The notes: generated by a model from the sequence alone, not told the origin. Shown: positions 7,208 to 13,604, counted from the stretch's first letter. The stretch: DNA of 14,074 nt from an uncultured Kiritimatiellota bacterium (GCA_934635385.1 CAKTZI010000068.1:1-14074), one strand, 5' to 3'. Translations and numbers: made by a program.

Positions 7208-7213
7208 TATAAT
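7208..7213 (+). promoter_or_regulatory. Putative uvrB -10 box
   Basis: A perfect TATAAT preceded by TTTTTGG lies 65 bases before the preferred uvrB start. The upstream -35 region (TTCGTC at 7183-7188) is a poor match. No LexA-type operator was recognised. Confidence 0.45.
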
Positions 7214-7278
7214 CTGTCTCCAGATGATTCGTGAAGCGAGCGCGTTTTCCGAAACCGAAAAGCGTGGCGACAGACAAT

Positions 7279-9273
7279 ATGGACAGCATCTTCAAGCTCA
7301 AGTCGAAGTTCAAGCCGACGGGCGACCAGCCGGAGGCGATCCAGGCGCTTCTGGACGGGCTGAAGCGCGGCGACGACCGGCTCGTCCTGCGGGGCGTGAC
7401 CGGGTCGGGCAAGACGTTCACGATGGCGAACCTGATCCAGCGGTGGAACCGTCCGACCCTCATCCTCTCGCACAACAAGACGCTGGCCGCCCAGCTCTTC
7501 GCCGAGCTGAAGGAGTTCTTTCCCGAAAACGCCGTCGAGTACTTCATCAGCTACTACGACTACTACCAGCCTGAGGCGTACATCCCGCAGACGGACACCT
7601 ACATCGAGAAGGACGCCGCGATCAACGAGGAGATCGAGCGCTACCGCCTCGCCGCGACGAACGCCCTCATCGCCCGCCGCGACGTGATCGTCGTCTCGTC
7701 CGTGAGCTGCATCTACGGCCTCGGCGAGTCCGACGAGTACCGCGACCTCGCCGTGCGCATCAAGGTCGGCGACGATTCGTCTGGGCGCAGTGCGGTGATT
7801 GCCCGCCTCATCGAGGCGCAGTATGTGCGCAATGACTACGACTTTGCGCCGGGCGTCTTCCGCGTGCGCGGCGACGTCGTTGACATTTTCCCTGCCTACG
7901 AGACGAAGGCGCTGCGCGTCGAGTTCTTTGGCGACGAGGTGGATTCGATCCGTGAGCTTGATCCGCTCACGGGCAAATGCGGCGTGTCGATGCCGGCGGC
8001 GGTCGTCACGCCCGCGAAGCAGTTCGTGATGGGCAAGGACCGCTTCGAGGCGGCGTTCGCGCGCATCGAGGCGGAGCTCGCCGACCGGCTGAAGTTCTTC
8101 GCCTCGAAGGGCAAGCTGCTGGAGGCGCAGCGGCTCAGGGAGCGCACCGAGTACGACATCGAGATGATGCGCGAGCTCGGCTACTGCAACGGGATTGAGA
8201 ACTATTCGCGTCCGCTCACGGGGCGTGCGCCGGGGACGGCGGGCGAATGCCTCATCGACTATTTCCCGGACGACTTCCTGACCATCATCGACGAGAGCCA
8301 CGTCTCGGTGCCGCAGATCCGCGCGATGTACAACGGCGACCAGGCGCGCAAGTCGAAGCTCGTCGACTACGGCTTCCGCCTGCCGAGCGCGAAGGACAAC
8401 CGTCCGCTCACGTTCGACGAGTTCAACGCGAAGGTCAAGCAGATCGTCTACTGTTCGGCGACGCCGGGCGACTACGAGTACGCCGAGGCGCAGACGGTGG
8501 CGGAGCAGGTGATCCGTCCGACGGGGCTTCTCGACCCGATTATCGAGCTTCGTCCGCTCAAGAACCAGGTGGACGACCTCATGGCCGAGATCGACCGCGT
8601 CGTGAAGGAGGGCGACCGCGTGTTCGTGACGACGCTCACGAAGCGCTCGTCCGAAGACCTGACGCACTACCTGCACGAGGCGGGCATCCGCGTCGAGTAC
8701 CTGCATTCGGACATCGATGCGATCGAGCGCGTCGCGATCCTTCAGCGCCTGCGCAAGGGCGAGTTCGACGTCCTCGTGGGCATCAATCTCCTGCGCGAGG
8801 GCCTGGACCTGCCGGAAGTCGCGCTCGTCGCGATCCTCGACGCGGACAAGGAGGGCTTTCTCCGCTCGACGACCTCGCTCGTGCAGACGGCGGGCCGCAC
8901 GGCGCGCCACGAGAGGGGGCGCGTCATCCTCTACTGCGACCACAAGACGGACGCGATCCGCGACCTGCTGCGCATCACGAAGGCGCACCGCGAGAAGCAG
9001 ATCGCCTACAACACGGCGCATCACATCACGCCGCATTCCGTCAAGCGCGCCATCAACGAGTCGGCGTATGTGTTCAAGAGCGGGGGGAGTGTTGAGCGTT
9101 CGGGGTTGAAAGGCGCACTCAGCGCTCAGTCCTCACCCCCCAACCAACCCTCCACCTCCCAACTCCTCGAAGAGCTGACGCGCGACATGCTGCAGGCGGC
9201 GGACAACCTCGAATTCGAGCGCGCGGCCTACCTGCGCGACCAGATCGCCGAGCTGAAGAAGGCCGGACGGTAG
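7279..9273 (+). CDS. uvrB: Excinuclease ABC subunit UvrB
   Basis: UvrB is the ATP-dependent damage-verification subunit of bacterial nucleotide excision repair, working with UvrA and UvrC in the cytoplasm. The product has 664 residues (E. coli 673). Starting at ATG 7279 puts the Walker A motif GVTGSGKT at 39-46 and the Walker B IDESH aspartate at 338, the same numbers as in E. coli; this favours 7279 over the in-frame GTG at 7231. Neither start has a good ribosome binding site. Other landmarks are the damage-probing beta-hairpin region YYDYYQPEAYIPQTDTYIEK, the helicase motif YCSATPGDYE, GINLLREGLDLPEV, and QTAGRTARH. The C-terminal UvrC/UvrA-contact (UVR) motif lies at about 629-661 (LLEELTRDMLQAADNLEFER). 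Oddity: residues 601-628, just before the UVR motif, are a Ser/Pro/Gln-rich linker encoded by a 7-bp periodic repeat. Confidence 0.97.
   Translation: MDSIFKLKSKFKPTGDQPEAIQALLDGLKRGDDRLVLRGVTGSGKTFTMANLIQRWNRPTLILSHNKTLAAQLFAELKEFFPENAVEYFISYYDYYQPEAYIPQTDTYIEKDAAINEEIERYRLAATNALIARRDVIVVSSVSCIYGLGESDEYRDLAVRIKVGDDSSGRSAVIARLIEAQYVRNDYDFAPGVFRVRGDVVDIFPAYETKALRVEFFGDEVDSIRELDPLTGKCGVSMPAAVVTPAKQFVMGKDRFEAAFARIEAELADRLKFFASKGKLLEAQRLRERTEYDIEMMRELGYCNGIENYSRPLTGRAPGTAGECLIDYFPDDFLTIIDESHVSVPQIRAMYNGDQARKSKLVDYGFRLPSAKDNRPLTFDEFNAKVKQIVYCSATPGDYEYAEAQTVAEQVIRPTGLLDPIIELRPLKNQVDDLMAEIDRVVKEGDRVFVTTLTKRSSEDLTHYLHEAGIRVEYLHSDIDAIERVAILQRLRKGEFDVLVGINLLREGLDLPEVALVAILDADKEGFLRSTTSLVQTAGRTARHERGRVILYCDHKTDAIRDLLRITKAHREKQIAYNTAHHITPHSVKRAINESAYVFKSGGSVERSGLKGALSAQSSPPNQPSTSQLLEELTRDMLQAADNLEFERAAYLRDQIAELKKAGR
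9118..9166. repeat. Seven degenerate 7-bp units inside uvrB
   Basis: Reading in sevens from 9118 gives CTCAGCG, CTCAGTC, CTCACCC, CCCAACC, AACCCTC, CACCTCC, CAACTCC. The first three are clearly related and the rest keep a C/A/T-only composition. The stretch encodes the flexible linker before the UVR motif, so it is tolerated without loss of frame. Confidence 0.5.
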
Positions 9274-9311
9274 TCCTTTGCCGATTCCTCAGAACGTTTG
9301 CGCTGGGGCTA

Positions 9312-9341
9312 TTGACTTCGGCGGACGATTTTTGATAAACT
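9312..9341 (+). promoter_or_regulatory. Putative promoter for the tRNA-rpmH-rnpA-yidD-yidC unit
   Basis: TTGACT (9312-9317) matches the -35 consensus at 5 of 6. A -10 candidate follows as GATAAA (9334-9339, spacing 16) or TAAACT (9336-9341, spacing 18). The tRNA starts about 20 bases further on, a normal distance for a short tRNA leader. Confidence 0.55.
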
Positions 9342-9360
9342 ACGCATCCGTTGGCTCATT

Positions 9361-9436
9361 GGCGAGATAGCTCAGTTGGTAGAGCGCAGGACTCATAAGC
9401 CTAAGGTCAAGGGTTCGATCCCCTTTCTCGCCACCA
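9361..9436 (+). tRNA. tRNA-Met (anticodon CAU), CCA encoded
   Basis: The cloverleaf can be drawn by eye. Acceptor GGCGAGA (9361-9367) pairs fully with TCTCGCC. The D-arm is GCTC/GAGC, the anticodon loop CTCATAA, the T-arm AAGGG-TTCGATC-CCCTT, and the end is A plus an encoded CCA. It is not an initiator tRNA, because the first pair is a G-C and the GGG/CCC anticodon stem of initiators is missing. GGC... acceptor stems are usual for elongator tRNA-Met. A lysidine-modified tRNA-Ile(CAU) has the same gene-level anticodon and cannot be excluded by eye. The anticodon stem is weak: C27-A43 and A31-G39 are not Watson-Crick pairs. Confidence 0.9.
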
Positions 9437-9462
9437 CCACTTTTGAAAGGAAATAGAAGACC

Positions 9463-9600
9463 ATGAAGATGACTTGGCAGCCGTCGAAGATCAAGCGGAA
9501 ACGGAAAATCGGCTATCGTGCGCGCAAGGCGACGAAGGGCGGGCGTAAGGTTCTCGCAGCCCGTCGCGCGAAGGGCCGCAAGCGCCTGACGCAGGTCTAA
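9463..9600 (+). CDS. rpmH: 50S ribosomal protein L34
   Basis: A 45-residue, highly basic protein of the usual L34 length (44-46). It contains the family signature QPSKIKRKRKIGYRARKATK followed by GGRKVLAARRAKGRKRLT. It is a structural protein of the large ribosomal subunit that binds 23S rRNA. The start ATG 9463 follows AAAGGA (9446-9451). The gene begins 26 bases after the tRNA with no terminator between them, and rnpA follows after 12 bases. Tryptophan at residue 5 replaces the Phe or Tyr usual in L34. Confidence 0.96.
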   Translation: MKMTWQPSKIKRKRKIGYRARKATKGGRKVLAARRAKGRKRLTQV

Positions 9601-9612
9601 CAGGGCACGAAG

Positions 9613-9963
9613 ATGTCCACGCGGCTCCCCGGTGCGAGGTACAGGCGTATCTTCGACCGGGGACGTTCCTTGAAGGGGCGTCTCCTCGTTGCGTGGTATC
9701 TTTCGGCAGAAGACGCCGACCGGAAGGCCGGCGTCGTTGTTTCCAAGAAGAGCTTTCACGAGGCGGTCGATCGCAACCGTGCCAAGCGCCTGATGCGCGA
9801 GGCCTATCGGCTGCTGGCGAAGGAGAACGCCGTGCCGGAGAAGACCGAGTGGGTGCTGATCGGGCGCGCGTTCCTGAAAGGCAAGAAGGTTCAGGATGTT
9901 GTCGAAGATCTTCGTGCTGTTTGTGCGCGCGTATCAGGTCACGCTCAGTCCGCTGTTCGGTGA
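9613..9963 (+). CDS. rnpA: Ribonuclease P protein component
   Basis: A 116-residue basic protein, the normal size for RnpA. It assists the catalytic RNase P RNA in removing 5' leaders from tRNA precursors. The diagnostic RNR region is present as VDRNRAKRLMREAYR, preceded by a beta-sheet segment with GVVVSKKSFHEA. The N-terminal RLPGARYRRIFDRG matches the family start. The start is ATG 9613 with AGGG (9602-9605) upstream. The gene lies between rpmH and yidD as in most bacteria, and its last 68 bases overlap yidD in another frame. Confidence 0.95.
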   Translation: MSTRLPGARYRRIFDRGRSLKGRLLVAWYLSAEDADRKAGVVVSKKSFHEAVDRNRAKRLMREAYRLLAKENAVPEKTEWVLIGRAFLKGKKVQDVVEDLRAVCARVSGHAQSAVR

Positions 9964-10117
9964 CTGCTGCCGCTTCACCCCAAGCTGTTCGAACTACATG
10001 ATTGAGGCTTTGCAGATTCACGGTGCGCTGAAGGGGACGCTGCTCGGGTTGCGGCGGATTCTGCGCTGCCATCCGTTCGGCGCGAAGGGCTACGATCCCG
10101 TGCCGGCGAAAATTTGA
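9896..10117 (+). CDS. yidD: Membrane protein insertion efficiency factor YidD
   Basis: A 73-residue protein with the full YidD signature: CCRFTPSCSNYMIEALQIHG, then KGTLLGLRRILRCHPFG and a terminal GYDPVP. YidD is a small amphipathic inner-membrane-associated protein thought to help YidC and Sec-dependent insertion. The start ATG 9896 lies inside rnpA behind AAGAAGG (9883-9889). The 68-base overlap with rnpA suggests translational coupling, as is common for this pair. yidC begins 16 bases after the stop. Confidence 0.95.
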   Translation: MLSKIFVLFVRAYQVTLSPLFGDCCRFTPSCSNYMIEALQIHGALKGTLLGLRRILRCHPFGAKGYDPVPAKI

Positions 10118-10133
10118 AAGAGAGACCAATCCA

Positions 10134-11876
10134 ATGAACAAGTCCGAGAAAATCATCTGTCTGCTGTTGGGCGCGGTGCTCGCGTGGTACATCTACAGCG
10201 AAACGGGAAAGGCCAAGGAACGTGCGAAGCTCGCGGCCGAACAGGCGGCGGTGGCCGCCGAGCAGGCGTCCGCGACGAACGCGGTCGCGTCGGTGGCAGC
10301 CGCTGCCGCGCCGCAGACCGCGCCGGTTCGCGACGAGACCGCTGCGCCGCAGGACACGCCGCCGAAGCCGATTCTTCCGTCTGTGCCCGAAAAGTTCGTG
10401 ACGCTGGAGAACGACGACGTGAAGCTGGAGCTGTCGACCTGGGGCGCGGTCGTCAAGAAGGTCACGCTGAAGAGGTACGCGAAGGACTGTGGGGAGATTT
10501 CCGAGACGAACCCGGCAGTCGCGTTCGACTTCTCAGATTCGCCGCTCGGCGCGGGGACAGGCCCCGTCGAGGCGTTCGAGGTGAAGCGTTCCGACGGCGT
10601 TTCGGCGGTTTTCGCGACGGCGACGAAGACGCGCACGGTCACGCTGGGCGCCGACTACCGCATCGTCTTCGACGACGACGGCTTTTCGGGTGCGGTCTCG
10701 CTCGGCGCGATGCGGATGGGCGACTCGAAGAACGATCTCCTCTCCGTCGATTCGTGGGCGCTGGACGCTGGGAAGGGCAAGCCGGGCGTCATCCACCACG
10801 GCGACGACGACTCGCCGCTCAAGGCCTATCTCGTCGGCGGCCTCGCGGGCGGGTGCAGCGGCTCGAAGAGCGCGGCGGGCATGCCGGAGAAGACGGACGT
10901 CGCCTATCCGGGCGCGCAGACGTGGGTCGCGGTCAAGAACCGCTTCTTCGTGACGGCGCTCTGCTCGTCGACGGCGGCGAACACGGGCTTTGACGTGACG
11001 GTGACGCGCGACCTCCAGTCGGCGAACTACCGTCCCGAATCGGTCGCCGCGCGGGTGCGGCTGACGGGCGAGGGCGCGCGCCAGATGACGTTCTTCGTCG
11101 GGCCGAAGAAGCAGGCGCTCCTCTGGGATCTCGGCATGCGGGACGTGATGGAGTTCGGCATGTGGCGGTGGATCTGCTATCCGCTCGTGTGGGTGCTGAA
11201 CCTCTTCGACTCGTGGATCCCGAACTACGGCGTCGCGATCATCCTGCTGACGATCCTCGTGCGCATCCTCTTCTGGCCGCTCACGCACAAGTCGACCGTC
11301 GGCATGAAGAAGATGCAGGAGCTTCAGCCGAAGATGAAGGAGATCCAGAAGAAGTTCAAGGACAATCCGCAGCGGCTTCAGCAGGAGACGTGGGCCCTCT
11401 ACCGTGAGGCGAAGGTGAACCCGATGAGCTCGTGCCTGCCGATGCTGATCCAGATCCCGGTGTTCATCGCGCTCTTCAACGTCCTGCGCTCCGCCGTCGA
11501 GCTGCGCTACGCGCCGTTCCTCTGGATCGCCGACCTCTCCGAGCCGGAAGGGCTGTTTGCGGCCTATCTGCCATTCGGCGGCCTCAACGTCCTGCCGATC
11601 CTGATGGCGCTGACGACTGGCCTCCAGAGCGCGTTCACGCCGTCGGCGGGGGACAAGAGCCAGCAGCGGATGATGATGGTCTTCATGCCGGTCATGATGC
11701 TCGTGATGTTCTACTCGTTCCCGTCCGCCCTCTCGCTCTACTGGTTCCTCTCGAACCTCTTCTCGATCGGGCAGATGTGGATCATCCGCCGCCAGACGGC
11801 GAAGCGGTCGGACGCGCTCGTGCCGGAGGTCATCGACCCGCCGCAGCCGACGCGCCAGATGCGCCGTCACGGGTGA
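10134..11876 (+). CDS. yidC: Membrane protein insertase YidC
   Basis: YidC inserts and folds inner-membrane proteins, alone or with SecYEG. The 580-residue product has the long Gram-negative architecture. It has an N-terminal anchor helix (about 5-21, KIICLLLGAVLAWYIY), an Ala/Pro-rich linker to about residue 82, and a large periplasmic beta domain (about 83-335, from KFVTLENDDVKLELSTWGAV). The conserved five-helix core begins near residue 344. Within it are NYGVAIILLTILVRILFWPL with the hydrophilic-groove arginine at R377, a charged coiled-coil loop (KMQELQPKMKEIQKKFKDNP), NPMSSCLPMLIQIPVFIALF, and SALSLYWFLSNLFSIGQ. The C-tail is basic (ends RQMRRHG). The start ATG 10134 has a weak purine-rich site (AAAGAGAG). 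The next gene starts 12 bases after the stop. Confidence 0.96.
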   Translation: MNKSEKIICLLLGAVLAWYIYSETGKAKERAKLAAEQAAVAAEQASATNAVASVAAAAAPQTAPVRDETAAPQDTPPKPILPSVPEKFVTLENDDVKLELSTWGAVVKKVTLKRYAKDCGEISETNPAVAFDFSDSPLGAGTGPVEAFEVKRSDGVSAVFATATKTRTVTLGADYRIVFDDDGFSGAVSLGAMRMGDSKNDLLSVDSWALDAGKGKPGVIHHGDDDSPLKAYLVGGLAGGCSGSKSAAGMPEKTDVAYPGAQTWVAVKNRFFVTALCSSTAANTGFDVTVTRDLQSANYRPESVAARVRLTGEGARQMTFFVGPKKQALLWDLGMRDVMEFGMWRWICYPLVWVLNLFDSWIPNYGVAIILLTILVRILFWPLTHKSTVGMKKMQELQPKMKEIQKKFKDNPQRLQQETWALYREAKVNPMSSCLPMLIQIPVFIALFNVLRSAVELRYAPFLWIADLSEPEGLFAAYLPFGGLNVLPILMALTTGLQSAFTPSAGDKSQQRMMMVFMPVMMLVMFYSFPSALSLYWFLSNLFSIGQMWIIRRQTAKRSDALVPEVIDPPQPTRQMRRHG

Positions 11877-11888
11877 GGAGCGCGACGC

Positions 11889-13235
11889 ATGGAACGGTTC
11901 GAGCTTGACCCGAAGCTGAAGGAGGAGATCCGCGCCCGCGTGCTGGGCGAGGGCTTCATGAAACTCGTCCAGACTGTGCGCCGCAACGGACAGACGTTCC
12001 GCATCTCGATGCGCCCGGTGGAGATCGGCGGCGAGCGGAAGTTCCAGGCCGAGATGACGGACGACGGGCAGGTGCAGGTGAAGAACCTGTCCGCGAACGC
12101 GGCGGCCGAGGGGCTGGAGGAGATCATCGCCCAGCGCGGAGCGCGCGACCTGCACCTGATGACGGCGAAGGGCGACCTGCACCTGCGCGTGACGAAGAAG
12201 GGGCACGCGCACGTCTCGCGCTCCGCCGAAATGGATCGCACCGTGACCGTGCAGCCGCACGACCGCGTGAAGAAGCTGCCGCTCACGAGCTTCGATTCGG
12301 CGGCGCTGCTCAAGGCGATTGGCTTGACGGACGGCGAAGGGCGCGTGCGCGCGTCGATGCGCGGCAAGTACGATCAGGTCAACGAGTTCCTGAAGGTCGT
12401 CGGCGAAACGGTGGGGGAAAATAATCGAATTGTCGAATCGCCGAATGATCGAATGGCCGAGCTTGCCGCCGAAGCGAAGGCGTTCACCGTCGTCGATTGC
12501 GGATGCGGAAAGGCGTATCTCACGATTTCGCTCTGGTGCTACTTGACGAACGTCCTGAAGATTCCGAACGTGCGCGTGATCGGCATCGACCGCCGTCACG
12601 ACGTCATCTCCGCCGCGCAGAAGATGGCCGCCCAGCTCGACCTCGCCGACAAGGTCGTCTTCATCGAAGCCGATCTTGGCGAGACGACGCTCGAAACCCT
12701 CACCCAACATCCAAACCATCCAAACCTCCCTCACCTCTCCCGCGTCGACATGGTGGTCTCGCTTCACGCCTGCGACACGGCGACGGACGAGGCGCTCGCG
12801 AAGGGTGTCGAGTGGAAGGCGAAGTACATCCTGAGCGCGCCGTGCTGCCAGCACGAGCTGCAGAAGGTTCTCGGAAATAATCGAATCGTCGAGTCTCCGA
12901 ATAATCGAATGGGACGGGCGGGTTCAGACTGTCGGTCTGACTTTGCCGGACTTCTGCGGCAGTCGATCCTGCGCGAACGGCTGTGCGACATCCTGACGGA
13001 TTCCTTTCGCGCGATGATCCTGCGCATCCTCGGCTTCAAGACGCAGGTCATCGAGTTCGTCTCGTCCGAGGCGACGGCCCGCAACATCCTGCTCAAGTGC
13101 GAGTATGGCGTGAAGCCGGGCCAGCCCGGCCCCGTTGGCGAATACCTGAACCTGCGAGACTACTGGCACGTGACGCCGTGGCTGGAGACGCGCCTGGAGA
13201 AAATGCTGTCGAAGTATTTCCAGCGCTACGAATAA
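11889..13235 (+). CDS. SAM-dependent methyltransferase, Methyltransf_32 type, with repeat-encoded insertions
   Basis: A 448-residue class I methyltransferase; start ATG 11889 behind GAGGAG (11875-11880, spacing 8), tightly linked to yidC. An N-terminal domain of about 165 residues (including QVQVKNLSANAA and LRVTKKGHAHVS) precedes the catalytic domain. The SAM-binding motif I is VVDCGCGKAYL (201-211), motif II VIGIDRRHDVI, and the family-typical LHACDTATDEAL and SAPCCQHEL follow. Proteins of this pattern are known across bacteria, but I am not aware of an established substrate; RNA is a guess only. Oddities: residues 178-189 and 330-341 are near-identical 12-residue peptides encoded by 8-bp periodic repeats. 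Another low-complexity segment (QHPNHPNLPHLS, about 273-284) comes from 9-bp repeats. All three sit in loops between core motifs and keep the frame. Confidence 0.85.
   Translation: MERFELDPKLKEEIRARVLGEGFMKLVQTVRRNGQTFRISMRPVEIGGERKFQAEMTDDGQVQVKNLSANAAAEGLEEIIAQRGARDLHLMTAKGDLHLRVTKKGHAHVSRSAEMDRTVTVQPHDRVKKLPLTSFDSAALLKAIGLTDGEGRVRASMRGKYDQVNEFLKVVGETVGENNRIVESPNDRMAELAAEAKAFTVVDCGCGKAYLTISLWCYLTNVLKIPNVRVIGIDRRHDVISAAQKMAAQLDLADKVVFIEADLGETTLETLTQHPNHPNLPHLSRVDMVVSLHACDTATDEALAKGVEWKAKYILSAPCCQHELQKVLGNNRIVESPNNRMGRAGSDCRSDFAGLLRQSILRERLCDILTDSFRAMILRILGFKTQVIEFVSSEATARNILLKCEYGVKPGQPGPVGEYLNLRDYWHVTPWLETRLEKMLSKYFQRYE
12420..12456. repeat. Intragenic 8-bp periodic element, copy A
   Basis: After AATAAT come four units of eight: CGAATTGT, CGAATCGC, CGAATGAT, CGAATGGC (12425 onward, the last unit running one base past the conserved end). 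It matches copy B (12876-12912) at 33 of 37 bases, while the flanking bases differ. Its 36-base coding part gives NNRIVESPNDRM in the methyltransferase. Confidence 0.75.
12699..12734. repeat. Intragenic 9-bp periodic repeat
   Basis: CTCACCCAA is followed by two perfect CATCCAAAC units (12708-12716, 12717-12725) and a looser CTCCCTCAC. The period is a multiple of three, so it encodes a short Pro/His/Asn-rich insert in the loop before the methyltransferase RVDMVVSLHA strand. Confidence 0.55.
12876..12912. repeat. Intragenic 8-bp periodic element, copy B
   Basis: Units CGAATCGT, CGAGTCTC, CGAATAAT, CGAATGGG follow AATAAT. It is inserted in the same strand and same reading phase as copy A and encodes NNRIVESPNNRM. 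A small hairpin (12924-12940) lies just after it. Confidence 0.75.
12924..12940. repeat. Hairpin-forming sequence next to copy B
   Basis: TCAGAC (12924-12929) pairs perfectly with GTCTGA (12935-12940) around a five-base loop TGTCG. It is in frame and encodes part of GSDCRSDF, an extra stretch between the methyltransferase PCCQHEL motif and the following helix. Confidence 0.5.
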
Positions 13236-13244
13236 GTCGTGAGC

Positions 13245-13274
13245 CACGGATTGTCACGGATGAACACGGATTTG
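13245..13274. repeat. Three 10-bp tandem units downstream of the methyltransferase
   Basis: CACGGATTGT, CACGGATGAA and CACGGATTTG run head to tail, starting 10 bases after the methyltransferase stop codon and ending just before the next gene's preferred start. The constant part is CACGGAT, with three variable bases. Confidence 0.7.
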
Positions 13275-13277
13275 AGA

Positions 13278-13571
13278 ATGAAACAGCCTGGTTGGATGAA
13301 GAATCTTTGTTATGTCAACAGAGATGATCTGCGTGTGTTTGTCAAAGGGCAAGGCGGAATTACTGTAAATTTTGCACATCCAATATCATACGTGATAATC
13401 GGCTGCTGTAGTGTTGGCTATGTGGCTGGCGGGGTGTACTTTGGCACGATTTTTGGAGTGGGATGGGCAGGGGTGTTCGCTCTTGCATATTCAATCGCTT
13501 TGGCGATCATGTTTTTCATCTTGTACAAGATCGACGATCGGTTGCATCAAGGCAGAATGCGCAAGATATGA
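13278..13571 (+). CDS. Small hypothetical membrane protein with two transmembrane helices
   Basis: A 97-residue product from ATG 13278. Starts at GTG 13239 or ATG 13260 are in frame but would be read through the 10-bp repeat, and ATG 13296 is possible. Ribosome binding sites are poor for all of them. A polar N-terminal domain of about 35 residues is followed by two hydrophobic segments at about 36-58 (SYVIIGCCSVGYVAGGVYFG) and 62-83 (AGVFALAYSIALAIMFFILY) and a basic tail (RLHQGRMRKI). The base composition is clearly more AT-rich than the neighbours and codon use is different, which suggests later acquisition. The family is not recognised. It converges on the gene at 13605 with a 33-base gap. 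Confidence 0.55.
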   Translation: MKQPGWMKNLCYVNRDDLRVFVKGQGGITVNFAHPISYVIIGCCSVGYVAGGVYFGTIFGVGWAGVFALAYSIALAIMFFILYKIDDRLHQGRMRKI

Positions 13572-13604
13572 CGATTGATTCCCCGACCTTCGCATTTCCA
13601 ACCA

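Noticed and set aside
7231..7278. GTG 7231 as the uvrB start
   Set aside because: It would add 16 residues before the conserved N-terminus; starting at ATG 7279 puts Walker A and the IDESH aspartate at the same positions as in E. coli UvrB.
6661..9036. 791-codon open frame on the minus strand opposite uvrB
   Set aside because: It is a shadow of uvrB, whose motifs match E. coli numbering; the minus product is Arg/Asp/Leu low complexity.
10533..12854. 773-codon open frame on the minus strand opposite yidC and the methyltransferase
   Set aside because: It runs across two real genes and their junction, is Arg/His/Asp-rich, and has no recognisable domain.
12420..12912. CRISPR-like repeats
   Set aside because: The units are 8 bp, only two patches exist, they are inside a coding gene, and no spacers or cas genes are present.
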